Below, in pieces: positions 25,312 to 33,814 of a stretch of DNA of 64,000 bases (within the stretch, counting starts at the first letter, position 1; each line of letters begins with the position of its first letter). A model generated the notes under the pieces. It saw nothing but the letters and a program-made list of their open reading frames with translations. It did no database searches and was not told the DNA's origin. The DNA is taken from the NCBI GenBank assembly GCA_963664625.1, contig OY761541.1, positions 2,108,001-2,172,000 on the forward strand, given 5' to 3'. A program made the position numbers and the translations under genes. The stretch is from CBDCFV01 sp963664625. GTDB lineage: Bacteria > Chloroflexota > Dehalococcoidia > Lucifugimonadales > UBA3495.

Positions 25312-26178
25312 ATGCGTTGTGCTGTGTTCGTAGACGCAGGGTATCTTTTTGCTGCGGGATCCGAGCTTCTGACAGGTTCACAACAAAAACGATCAGTAAT
25401 GGGCTTAGACGTTGATGAAGCGATCAAACAGTTAAGAGACACAGCAGATGAAGCCACAGGGCAGGTCCAACTGCTCCGTATCCTGTGGTATGACGGCATG
25501 GTCGGAACCCGGCGCTCCGGTCAACAAAGTGCTTTGGCGAGAGCTAACGATGTCAAGTTACGGCTCGGCACAGTCACCAGCAGTGGACAGCAAAAAGGCG
25601 TTGACTCGTTGATCGTCACCGACCTTTTGGATTTAGCAAGGAACCAAGCCATCTCGGACGCTGTGTTAGTTTCAGGGGATGCAGATATTCGAGTCGGAGT
25701 CGAACTTGCTCAGAGGTTTGGAGTTCGTGTTCATTTGATCGGAATCGCTTCTATCGGGCAACCGAACCAATCCGTTGCACTGCAAGAAGAGGCAGACACG
25801 GTCAAAGTTTGGACTTTGGAGATTGTAGAAAAGTTCTTGTCATTCAATCCTGCTGCAAGTAAGAAAAAACAGACGTCGCCGGATGTAAACGTGTCACTGA
25901 AAGTCGACAACGGTACTTCATCAACTCCCGACGCGTTCGACCTCGTCGTTAGCAAGATTCTTGATGCAATGACTCCTGAGGACCTACTCGCTCTCGCGGA
26001 TGATTTGGATTCCAATCCTCAATTCATTCCTAAGTTGCATGATGGTCGACTGTTGGCTCAGTGCGCGACTGAATTTGGACATCCCTTGGACAACCAAGAA
26101 AAAAGGCAACTCAGGAAATCCTTCAGGCAAGCAGTCAAAGATCGTTCCGGTCAGACCGCGAATATTGGGGTATTATAA
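25312..26178 (+). CDS. NYN-domain (PIN-like) nuclease, LabA/DUF88 type
   Basis: A 288-residue protein. The NYN domain carries the acidic residues FVDAGYLF, KGVDSLIVTDLLDLA and VLVSGDADI expected of metal-dependent RNases, then a linker rich in K, S and D, and a helical C-terminal part (DLVVSKILDAMTPEDLLAL). Such proteins act on RNA, probably in processing or defence. The ATG at 25312 has GAGG upstream. The base composition is lower in GC than the flanks. A second NYN gene at 50190 has the same leader design. Confidence 0.82.
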   Translation: MRCAVFVDAGYLFAAGSELLTGSQQKRSVMGLDVDEAIKQLRDTADEATGQVQLLRILWYDGMVGTRRSGQQSALARANDVKLRLGTVTSSGQQKGVDSLIVTDLLDLARNQAISDAVLVSGDADIRVGVELAQRFGVRVHLIGIASIGQPNQSVALQEEADTVKVWTLEIVEKFLSFNPAASKKKQTSPDVNVSLKVDNGTSSTPDAFDLVVSKILDAMTPEDLLALADDLDSNPQFIPKLHDGRLLAQCATEFGHPLDNQEKRQLRKSFRQAVKDRSGQTANIGVL

Positions 26179-26366
26179 CGTCCGCCGTCGAACTTTTGGT
26201 GATGGTCCGGAATACCCTTGGGCGAATTCTCAAGACCATGATCGAAGCCCTCCATCACTCGATGCCGTGTACCATTAGCCCAAGGGGTTCACTGCGGGCG
26301 TCGTCAACTTGCCCAAGTTGTTGCAGGGAACCCTCCAGGTTATATCGAGATGCTCTGGCCGCCCCG

Positions 26367-27728
26367 CTACTGCACCAGCGTCCTTCTGATTGCCTCCGAA
26401 ACGTCGCCTACCTGGGTTATGTCGGACCAGGTGTCTACGGTCTCGGCGATGCGCTCCCGGGACAGGGCCAAGGCGGCGTTGACCTCGAACTTGGCCTTGA
26501 TGTTGTCGAAGCCCCAGGGGTTGTGCTGGCTGCCCAGGATGTCCCGCCGGGTTGTCTTGTGCTCGAACACGCGGCCGTCCTTCAGGATTATCTTGACGGG
26601 GATGCCCTCCTCGAAATTCACCGACAGCTCGTCGGCCTTGGGCACCACCGGCTGGCGGACCTTTCCCATAGTCTCTTGAATGGCGGGATCGGCTACCTTT
26701 TCGTCGGAGAAGGTGCCGAGGGTTATTTCGCCTTCCACCAAGGCCGCTGCCACGTTGTACTGGGAACTGAACTTGCCCTGCAAGCCCGTGTCCGGCTCGC
26801 CGTACATCATCACGATGGACAGGTAGGGCTGGGCAACCTCGGCGCTGGCAACGTCCTCGTAGGTGAAGTTGTGCTCGCGCATCAGGCTGAACAGGCTGTC
26901 CAGCATGGCATGGTTCCCGCCGCAGCAGGGATACTTCTTGATCATTAACGCGTCCTGAGTGCGGAAGGGCTTGCCCAGGTTGTCGGCCATCTCATCCAGG
27001 TCGTATATGCCGGGGCCCAGCACCGTGCGGGCGAACCCCAGGGGATGCTCGATGATGCGTTCGCCCGACGTAAGGCCCCGCTGGGCCAACTGGACGGCGG
27101 TGATACCGTCGCGGCACACCATACCGGCGTGAAGGGGCTTGGTCATGGTGCCGAAGTTATGGATCAGGCCACCGGCCATGGACCCGGCCATGCCCAGGGC
27201 CATAATGGTCTGCTGCTCGTCCAGCCCCAGCAGCTTAGCGCAGGCGGAGGTACAGGCCATGTGGCCGATGACGGCGGTGGCGTGGAACCCCTTGTCCATC
27301 TGATCGTACTTGGTGGCGTGCTGGAGAGCCAAGCCGACCTCGCAGCCGACGACATAGGCTTCCAGCAGGTCTCGCCCGGTTGCGCCGGTCTTCTCCCCCA
27401 AGGCCAGCAGGGCCGGGAAGATTGCCACCGTGGGGTGGCCGAACCCGCCGAAGTCGTCGTAGTCAAGGGCGTGGCCCATTGTCCCGTTGGCAAGGGCCGC
27501 TTGGGAGGAGGTGCTGCGTTGGCCCGTCGCCAGCACCGTCGCCTCGTCGGTTCCCCCTTGGTCGGCCACGTACTGCCGGATGATCTCGCCCACCGGCTCG
27601 GTTGACCCGGCCAGGATCACTCCCAGCAGGTCGAAGCATGACTCATTGGCCACGCGGATGGCATCGGGCGGAATGTCTTCGTAGCTGGTATCGATGATCC
27701 ATTTGGCAATCTTCTCGGTGGCGCCCAT
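26367..27728 (-). CDS. MmgE/PrpD-family protein (2-methylcitrate dehydratase-like)
   Basis: A 453-residue protein with the MmgE/PrpD pattern: ANESCFDLLGVILAGS, GTMGHALDYDDFGGFGHPT (active-site region), TAVIGHMACTSACAKLLGL, and KPLHAGMVCRDGITAVQLAQRG. The family includes 2-methylcitrate dehydratase, iminodisuccinate epimerase and cis-aconitate decarboxylase, and the exact reaction is not clear here. ATG 27728 has GGAGGCAAGC upstream. It is a single gene; the gap 26179-26366 before its end shows nothing. Confidence 0.88.
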   Translation of the reverse strand: MGATEKIAKWIIDTSYEDIPPDAIRVANESCFDLLGVILAGSTEPVGEIIRQYVADQGGTDEATVLATGQRSTSSQAALANGTMGHALDYDDFGGFGHPTVAIFPALLALGEKTGATGRDLLEAYVVGCEVGLALQHATKYDQMDKGFHATAVIGHMACTSACAKLLGLDEQQTIMALGMAGSMAGGLIHNFGTMTKPLHAGMVCRDGITAVQLAQRGLTSGERIIEHPLGFARTVLGPGIYDLDEMADNLGKPFRTQDALMIKKYPCCGGNHAMLDSLFSLMREHNFTYEDVASAEVAQPYLSIVMMYGEPDTGLQGKFSSQYNVAAALVEGEITLGTFSDEKVADPAIQETMGKVRQPVVPKADELSVNFEEGIPVKIILKDGRVFEHKTTRRDILGSQHNPWGFDNIKAKFEVNAALALSRERIAETVDTWSDITQVGDVSEAIRRTLVQ

Positions 27729-27862
27729 GAGCTTGCCTCCAACTTGTCCAGATTAGGTAGTTGCTGGGGGTGGGTTGAGCGTATTATATACTTCTTACCC
27801 AGTGCGGGCGGGACGCCCGCGCTCCTTCGGGTTTCCCGGCGTTGGATTTGGCGCGGTCCGCG

Positions 27863-28016
27863 TCACAACACCGAGCGGACGACGCCCCCGTCGACGAGAA
27901 TGGTGGTGCCGGTGACGTAGCTGTTCTTTTCCGAAGCCAGGAAGGTCACCAGGTCGCCCAGCTCCTCGGGCCTGCCGAACCCGCCCAACGGGATGCTGGA
28001 GGAGCGGGCTTGAAGG
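27863..28016 (-). pseudogene. Displaced 3' end of an SDR gene
   Basis: The last about 50 codons of a short-chain dehydrogenase (SIPLGGFGRPEELGDLVTFL, then VTGTTILVDGGVVRSVL and stop) without the rest of the gene. It matches the 3' end of the full SDR at 32093-32884 over 154 bp with about 14 mismatches by eye, the first 45 bp from the stop codon being identical. The lower-GC R-M island starts at its broken edge. It is best read as the original gene end, displaced by integration. Confidence 0.85.
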
Positions 28017-28222
28017 ATCGTCAGGGCAGCGATAGCAGGCTTACGCAGTTCAACGACATAGACGAAGTTATGAATGTACAGTGAGTGCGGCCCGAACGAT
28101 GCGTCCTCGAGTCCGACTATAGGCGCAATTTCATAACTGTCAAATGGCCGTTGACACCCAACACACACCAGAATAAAGTTCTCTAAATCCCAACAGACTG
28201 ACACGAAACAAGCCGTGAGATT

Positions 28223-29995
28223 TTGAAGTCTTTCAGACAACATTGCCGTCTGCCTTTTGACAAATGGCCACTTCCGCCAAAGCACAGCATTGGCGAAGTG
28301 GGTGGCCTTAAAGCAGAATCCATCCGGCAATGGGTTTTAAGCGAGTTATTGGCTACATACAACTTCCCGACTGATTGGTTAAGAAGTCGGATAATCCTTG
28401 TTGACTCTGATTCCACCCATGCTCCTGTGGAGAACTTCTTTGGGGTTGTTGTCCTTACTCCAACTGGCAATCCTTTCTTGTGGGTCTCTATTCAATCGCC
28501 TGGATATGCAAGTGAAGCAGAAAGGCTCTTGCGGGAGGTACTGCTTATCGACCCTCACGCAGGCATAGGAATTGCTTCAGATGGTTCCCTTAAGGGTACA
28601 AAAGTGCTTCGCCGTCGATTCGACACCGACCAATGCGAAATTGTAAATGACCTAGAACCTTATGCAAGCCCAGCTTGGATGTCAATTAGAACGACGTACG
28701 TGGCTGGGCTTCAGGGTGAACAACAACTGTGGTTCGATCACCGTGGGCTCACACCCCTGTCTCAACGTGTTGAAAATGTCTTTTTTGAAGCTCAAAGTCA
28801 CATACGAGACATAGACGGTATGCATGCGGATGAGGCTCTTGATGAAGTGTCCAAGATCTTGTATTGCAAACTCTACGACGAGGAAATGACAGTAGCTGGC
28901 CAACCGTACAAGATGCAGAGAATGGTTTATGGTTGCACTGAAGAGTTGGCCGCTACAGTTCGTAGCATTTATCGGGAAGCCAACGATTATGACGTTCGTG
29001 TCTTTGGTTTGAGAATACCTGGATACAAACGCTCACGTGGCGTATTCACTTCTAGAATTCGCTTGTCAAGCCCTGCGCTTGTCAAAGTGGTCGAGACATT
29101 CCAACAATATGACATTGCGCACTCCGATGTAGACGTAAAAGGCAGAGCGTTTCAAAAAATGTTGAGTCCCACAATGCGAGCGGGCATGGGACAATTCTTC
29201 ACTCCTGAGCCAGTAGTTAGATTCATGGTGAGTGTGGTTGGCCCGCAGGTTCATGACTTGATACTAGACCCGTTTTGTGGATCAGCCCGCTTTTTGACAG
29301 CTTCCCTGCAATATGTTGGAACTGACCGTAGTGGAACAGGCGAAAAAATGTTTCATGAATTCGCTTTCGGAAAACTCCATGGAGTTGAGAAAAGTGACCG
29401 TATGGTTCGTATTGCGATGACCGATATGAGGTTACAGGGCGATGGTCACAGCAACATACGATGTACTGACGCCTTGCTCCCCTTCACCAACTATCCTGAT
29501 TTGTACCCTGAATCATTCGACGCAATACTCACCAATCCTCCATTCGGTTCTGTTCTGGGTCCTGAGGCAGTTTCCCAACTGGGATCGTTCTCACTAGCTA
29601 CAGGCAGAAAAAGTGTACCTCTGGAAATTTTAGGCTTAGAACGATGCGTTCAGTTCTTAAGGCCTGGAGGACGTATGGGTATAGTGGTGCCGGACGGTCT
29701 TTTAGCGAATCGTAGTGCTCAGTACGTTCGCGACTGGGTTGATAAGAATATGAAGGTACGGGCAATCGTGAGCTTGCCCATCGAAACGTTTACTCCTTTC
29801 GGCGCAAGTGTCAAAACGAGCATTCTATTTGCACGGAAATGGCGGCATGATGAGCGGTACGGATCAGACTATCCAGTCTTTCTCGGTCGCATTGACAACA
29901 TCGGTTACGACGCTACCGGACGTGCACGAGATAACTCAGACGTTGACGCTTTGACTACGCAGGTTAAGGAGTTCTTTGTTAGGGAAGGTTGGTAA
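28223..29995 (+). CDS. hsdM: N6-adenine DNA methyltransferase, HsdM/BcgI-like, with degenerate HsdR_N-type domain
   Basis: A 590-residue protein. The C-terminal half is an N-6 DNA methylase of the HsdM class: MRAGMGQFFTPEPVVRFMV, AdoMet motif I DPFCGSARFL, catalytic NPPFG, and GIVVPDGLLANRS. The first 130 residues (ESIRQWVLSELLATYNFP.., FFGVVVLTPTGNPFLWVSIQSP) look like the nuclease-type N-terminal domain of HsdR, but the catalytic D and E-x-K positions are G and I-x-S, so it is probably inactive. The start is TTG 28223, or GTG 28298. It is coupled to the S gene by TAATG. Confidence 0.85.
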   Translation: MKSFRQHCRLPFDKWPLPPKHSIGEVGGLKAESIRQWVLSELLATYNFPTDWLRSRIILVDSDSTHAPVENFFGVVVLTPTGNPFLWVSIQSPGYASEAERLLREVLLIDPHAGIGIASDGSLKGTKVLRRRFDTDQCEIVNDLEPYASPAWMSIRTTYVAGLQGEQQLWFDHRGLTPLSQRVENVFFEAQSHIRDIDGMHADEALDEVSKILYCKLYDEEMTVAGQPYKMQRMVYGCTEELAATVRSIYREANDYDVRVFGLRIPGYKRSRGVFTSRIRLSSPALVKVVETFQQYDIAHSDVDVKGRAFQKMLSPTMRAGMGQFFTPEPVVRFMVSVVGPQVHDLILDPFCGSARFLTASLQYVGTDRSGTGEKMFHEFAFGKLHGVEKSDRMVRIAMTDMRLQGDGHSNIRCTDALLPFTNYPDLYPESFDAILTNPPFGSVLGPEAVSQLGSFSLATGRKSVPLEILGLERCVQFLRPGGRMGIVVPDGLLANRSAQYVRDWVDKNMKVRAIVSLPIETFTPFGASVKTSILFARKWRHDERYGSDYPVFLGRIDNIGYDATGRARDNSDVDALTTQVKEFFVREGW

Positions 29996-30708
29996 TGGTA
30001 TGGACAACAGAGGTCTTGGTTAGTGAGCTTCGACAAAGAGGGCGATGGAAGGTGGATTTTTTTAGCGGCTTAGTGCAAGGGCAATATGGAAACGTATTTC
30101 CGCGTACTGTGCTTGGCAACATTGTCAGTGAGAGAAAAGAAACTATGGATCCCCAGACGTGTCCGGAGGACATGCTGAATTACATCGGGCTTGAGAATAT
30201 CGAGTCTGGAACTGGAGACTTGATAGAATTCAAACCCAAATGTGGCAAAGAGATTCGATCCAGATCGAAACGGTTCCTCGCAGGAGACGTTTTGTATGGG
30301 AGGCTTCGCCCCTATCTCAACAAGGTATTTGTGGCCCAGGGCAATGTCACGACAGGCATTTGTTCGGGGGAATTCTACGTTTTAGTTCCAAGACAAGGTC
30401 TAGTGTTGCCAAATTATCTCCGAGCCATTCTTGCATCTGACTATGTGCAACAAAATGTCAAATGCTGGCAAACTGGATCAGCTTTGCCGCGTTTGCAAAT
30501 TGAAGATCTTTTGGCGATTGAAGTTCCATTGCCGCCCGTCGAAAAGCAGCAGACTTATGAAGAGTTTCTCGTCAACCAGAACCACCAAAGAAGACGCCTA
30601 AAGCAAGAACTGGCAACGTTGGAGAGCAGAGCAACGCGAGCATTTGTTGAAGCTATCGTGTGTGGTACTTCTCCGTCAATGTCGAATCTTGTAAGAAGCG
30701 ATGGGTGA
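29995..30708 (+). CDS. hsdS: Single-TRD specificity subunit, HsdS-like
   Basis: A 237-residue protein, half the normal HsdS length, with one target recognition domain: YIGLENIESGTGDL, KRFLAGDVLYGRLRPYLNKVF, SGEFYVLVP, PNYLRAILASDYVQ and ALPRLQIEDLLAIEVPLPPVEKQ, followed by one coiled-coil helix (QRRRLKQELATLESRA). A homodimer could read a palindromic bipartite site. The ATG at 29995 overlaps the methylase stop (TAATG). Confidence 0.85.
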   Translation: MVWTTEVLVSELRQRGRWKVDFFSGLVQGQYGNVFPRTVLGNIVSERKETMDPQTCPEDMLNYIGLENIESGTGDLIEFKPKCGKEIRSRSKRFLAGDVLYGRLRPYLNKVFVAQGNVTTGICSGEFYVLVPRQGLVLPNYLRAILASDYVQQNVKCWQTGSALPRLQIEDLLAIEVPLPPVEKQQTYEEFLVNQNHQRRRLKQELATLESRATRAFVEAIVCGTSPSMSNLVRSDG

Positions 30709-30715
30709 GTGATCC

Positions 30716-31660
30716 CTAACCTCTGATGCCTCGCATATGTTCTTGATAATCTCCTACGCCTTGACGAATGCGGTCGATCAATTCTTGTTTGGAAAGCCCC
30801 CTCCAATCCAAATCGCATTCTTCGGCTAACTTCTTCCATTCGCTCATCAAGTACTGACTACTTTCTTCCGCGGGATAATTCCGATGAATGAAGGAAATGA
30901 AGGCATGCGCTGTCTCATCGTCAGCCCGAATCGCACCAAATTCTCCCCTGGCCTCATCGGTCCTGGTTTTTAGCATACGAACCAACCCGCCAAAGTTGGC
31001 CGCGAACGAACTATTCGGCGGCTTACGTGACACAGGTCCGGATATTCTCTCCCGTCTACCGTCAGCGTTGAGTGGCTCACCGTGATGCGGACAGTTTCCT
31101 GGAATGCATAGGTCAGGGCACGCATTCCTATCTACGAACGTCCCCCCTCGCGCGATGTGCAAGCGGTCTCGAAGTACAGCAATTGGTCGGGCTGGGCCTA
31201 CAAAGTGATCCTTAATCCTCGGGTACACCCGAGTTTCCTGAATAGGCTCCCAAACCCATAGTGGTATGACCAACAGATCCCACTCCCCCAGGTTCCCAGC
31301 TATTTCGTCGAAGTGCCCCTTCGCCTCATCCACACCAACATTCATAGACTTTGCTTCTATGCGTAGTAATTCACCAGATTTAGTCTCTGGTACCCACTCC
31401 TGATTTCGGAATACACACGCAAAATCGTTATACTCATGACCAAGTAGCCAAGCTATCTCTATTCCCGGAGAGTTATTTGATTCTGAAGATAGTTGCTGGT
31501 TGATGTAATAGCCCCACAACGCTTCAAGTAAGGTGCCCATGCCACTGCCAAATCTTCCTCCTCTCGTCCTCAGTACGTCCCAAGAAAAGTCGTTGATTCG
31601 CTCAAAGGCGAGAGGGGTCAATCGGGTTATGACCGATAATGCTTCAGCAGGGGCCATCAA
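30716..31660 (-). CDS. Candidate restriction endonuclease (PD-(D/E)xK-like)
   Basis: A 314-residue protein that converges on the S gene with 7 bp between the stops. The segment YNDFACVFRN..ETKSGELLRIEAKSM has the D, then E-x-K pattern of a PD-(D/E)xK nuclease, followed by a helix. A cluster of Cys and His (CPDLCIPGNCPHHGEP) could bind zinc. I do not recognise the family. The position beside a methylase/S pair that lacks HsdR makes it the probable cutting enzyme of the system. Confidence 0.55.
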   Translation of the reverse strand: MMAPAEALSVITRLTPLAFERINDFSWDVLRTRGGRFGSGMGTLLEALWGYYINQQLSSESNNSPGIEIAWLLGHEYNDFACVFRNQEWVPETKSGELLRIEAKSMNVGVDEAKGHFDEIAGNLGEWDLLVIPLWVWEPIQETRVYPRIKDHFVGPARPIAVLRDRLHIARGGTFVDRNACPDLCIPGNCPHHGEPLNADGRRERISGPVSRKPPNSSFAANFGGLVRMLKTRTDEARGEFGAIRADDETAHAFISFIHRNYPAEESSQYLMSEWKKLAEECDLDWRGLSKQELIDRIRQGVGDYQEHMRGIRG

Positions 31661-32092
31661 GTTCCTTTATGCGGCTATGCGACGCCAAACCGTTCGTAAA
31701 TGGGTCATCGGTCAATGCTATAGCCTAATCTACTTGGCGTGAAATACGCTGGCAGGTAGTCAAGTTATGGTTTTGTACGTAGGCTAAGGACAGCAATTAT
31801 AAGATTGCAAGGTGGGGAAGCCATCAATAATGACCAAAAATGGAGTTATAAAGGGGGCAAAACCTGCTCATTCGTAGAAGAAGGCCGCCGGTAGGGCTGG
31901 GTACTTGCCAAACTATCTGTCCCTTGCAATCCTCTGTGTCGCCTTCTGCGAGCCTAACCGAAAGGAGTTGATAGGCAACGACATATCGAGACTTATTAGC
32001 AGCGCCACTGGCGACTTACTTCTTCGATACCAGCTACGCTTCCACCAAAAACCGCCGTATGAGCTTACGTCCAACGGTTGAGCATGCATGCA
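31661..32092. other. Non-coding right end of the R-M island
   Basis: 432 bp, AT-rich, no convincing gene in either direction. It ends at GCATGCATGCATCAC, where the SDR homology resumes at the stop codon of the gene at 32093. Confidence 0.6.
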
Positions 32093-32884
32093 TCACAACA
32101 CCGAGCGGACGACGCCCCCGTCGACGAGAATGGTGGTACCAGTTACGTAGCTGTTCTTTTCCGACGCAAGGAAGGCAACGAGGTCTCCCAGCTCCTCGGG
32201 CCTGCCGAACCTGCCCAATGGAATGCTGGAGGAGCGGGCTTGGAGAACATCCTCCAGCGGCTGCCCGGTCTCGTTGGCGCGGGTCTCGAACAGTCCGACC
32301 ATGCGGTCGGTCAACAAGAAGCCGGGGGCGACGTTGTTGACCAGGATGCCGTCCCGCCCCACCTCATCGGCCAGGCTCTTGGCGAAGGCCACTGCCCCCA
32401 TCCGGGTGACCCCGGAGGTTGCCAGGTTGTCGATGGGCTGGTACACGGTGCTGGCCAGTATGTTGACTATCCGCCCCCAGGACTGCTCCCTCAAGTAGGG
32501 CACCGATTCCCGGCCCATGCGGATAAAGAAGGTGAGGGCCATCTGGATGGACCGCTCCCAGGTCTCCTCGTTGGTGTCCACTGCCCGGCCTTCCGGCGGG
32601 CCGCCTGAGTTGCTGACCACCACGTCGAGGCGGCCGAAGTGGTCTACCGTAGTCTGTATGAAGTTCTGGATGCCGGACAGCGTGGACAGGTCGCCGGGGA
32701 CCACCAGCACGTCGCCGCCGGTCTCCGCCCGTATCTCCTGCGCCGCCGCCTCCAGGTCATCGGCACTGCGGCTGCAAATGGCTACCTTGGCTCCCTCCCG
32801 CGCCAGGGACAGGGCGCAGGCTTTGCCAAGACCCTTGCTGCCGCCTCCTATGATGGCTACTCGTCCGCTCAGTCCCAAGTCCAT
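32093..32884 (-). CDS. Short-chain dehydrogenase (SDR), catalytic Tyr/Lys replaced
   Basis: A 263-residue Rossmann protein: cofactor loop GGGSKGLGKA, VVSNSGGPPE, NILASTVYQPID and the C-terminal VTGTTILVDGG. The usual YxxxK is absent: the equivalent stretch reads TSGVTRMG, with Ser/Gly and Arg in place of Tyr and Lys, as in a known BKR-like subgroup. Activity as a normal reductase is therefore doubtful. The start at 32884 follows GAGGAGAAAGC. Its last 154 bp are duplicated at 27863. Confidence 0.85.
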   Translation of the reverse strand: MDLGLSGRVAIIGGGSKGLGKACALSLAREGAKVAICSRSADDLEAAAQEIRAETGGDVLVVPGDLSTLSGIQNFIQTTVDHFGRLDVVVSNSGGPPEGRAVDTNEETWERSIQMALTFFIRMGRESVPYLREQSWGRIVNILASTVYQPIDNLATSGVTRMGAVAFAKSLADEVGRDGILVNNVAPGFLLTDRMVGLFETRANETGQPLEDVLQARSSSIPLGRFGRPEELGDLVAFLASEKNSYVTGTTILVDGGVVRSVL

Positions 32885-33072
32885 TGCTTTCTCCTCAAGA
32901 CCCGGCGTCAAGTAAGGCGGCGCCGGGATGCAGAGTGTTCCAACAGTATTCTCAGGTCTTTCCCGCGCAGGCGGGAATCAACTAACGCCACTAATTTAGC
33001 GCGGTCAGGCTGAATGCACAACGTCCCCCAGTCATGGCCTGTTCATTTTCCGGATTGGATTACATGGGTCCC

Positions 33073-33156
33073 GTCATTGCCATGAAAATAGACCATTTTC
33101 ATGTTCATACGTGGCCCCAAGGGGCCATGCGCAATTCCCGCGAAAGCGGGAATCCA
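33073..33156 (+). repeat. Composite 84-bp dispersed repeat, copy 2
   Basis: Starts GTCATTGCCATGAAAATAG, then ATGTTCATACGTGG, CCCCAAGGGG, CCAT, and TTCCCGCG..CGGGAATCC. It matches 9661-9744 with few differences. The gap 32885-33318 holds this, a second hairpin (TCCCGCCTGTGCGGGA near 33203) and one near 32957, and otherwise nothing. Confidence 0.85.
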
Positions 33157-33318
33157 CGTGACCATGACCATAGGAGCTTTCCTGTGGCAAGGCTATATGG
33201 TTTCCCGCCTGTGCGGGAAAGACGATAGAGTGATAATGTTTTGCGCCCAAGGGGTTTTCGTTTTGCAACCTGTCGCAGTGCCGCTATAATCCAACGATTC
33301 CGGGACATGGAGGCTGTT

Positions 33319-33756
33319 ATGTCAGTGGACCATGAACAATTTATGAGGCTGGCTATCGAGGAAGGAATCAAGGGGCGCGCCGAAGGAAATTCCGGTGTAG
33401 GCACGGTGATTGTTCGCGGCGATACGGTGGTTGCGGTGGGCAGAAACCTTGTCACGTCAACCAACGACCCCACGGCCCACGCCGAGACCGTCGCGCTTCG
33501 AGAGGCCGGGGCCGCGTTGCAGTCCCCGGACCTCTCCGGCTGTAGCTTGTACACGTCATTCCAGCCGTGCCCCATGTGCTGCGGGGCGATCATGGTAGCC
33601 GGGATCGAGAGGGTAGTGATGGGAGGCCGACCCACTCCGGAGACCAACCAGTACGGTCCATATACGCCTGAACAGCTTCTGGAGCAAACGGGATGGGGAG
33701 ACAGGGTGGAGGTCATCAACGGCATCCTGGTGGAAGAGTGCCAGAGTATCCGGTAG
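33319..33756 (+). CDS. Nucleoside/cytidine-type deaminase
   Basis: A 145-residue zinc deaminase with the HAE motif (PTAHAETVALREAG, proton-shuttle Glu) and PCPMC zinc ligands (FQPCPMCCGAIMVAGI). This is the tRNA-adenosine/guanine deaminase fold; the specific substrate (guanine, cytosine or nucleoside) cannot be decided. The start is ATG 33319, with GGAGGC upstream, rather than 26 codons earlier. Confidence 0.88.
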   Translation: MSVDHEQFMRLAIEEGIKGRAEGNSGVGTVIVRGDTVVAVGRNLVTSTNDPTAHAETVALREAGAALQSPDLSGCSLYTSFQPCPMCCGAIMVAGIERVVMGGRPTPETNQYGPYTPEQLLEQTGWGDRVEVINGILVEECQSIR

Positions 33757-33814
33757 GAGTGAGACGGTCCAAGGTAGTGATGTTGGCGCCTGATCCGTTG
33801 CATACAGGGTAGCC

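Larger units (their letters stand above)
28017..32092. other. Lower-GC genomic island carrying a restriction-modification locus
   Basis: About 4.1 kb with visibly more A/T than its surroundings, carrying only the methylase, the S subunit and the candidate nuclease. It is bracketed by the 3'-end duplication of an SDR gene (27863-28016 and 32093-32246). No integrase is present, so the element is either decayed or was mobilised in trans. Confidence 0.65.
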
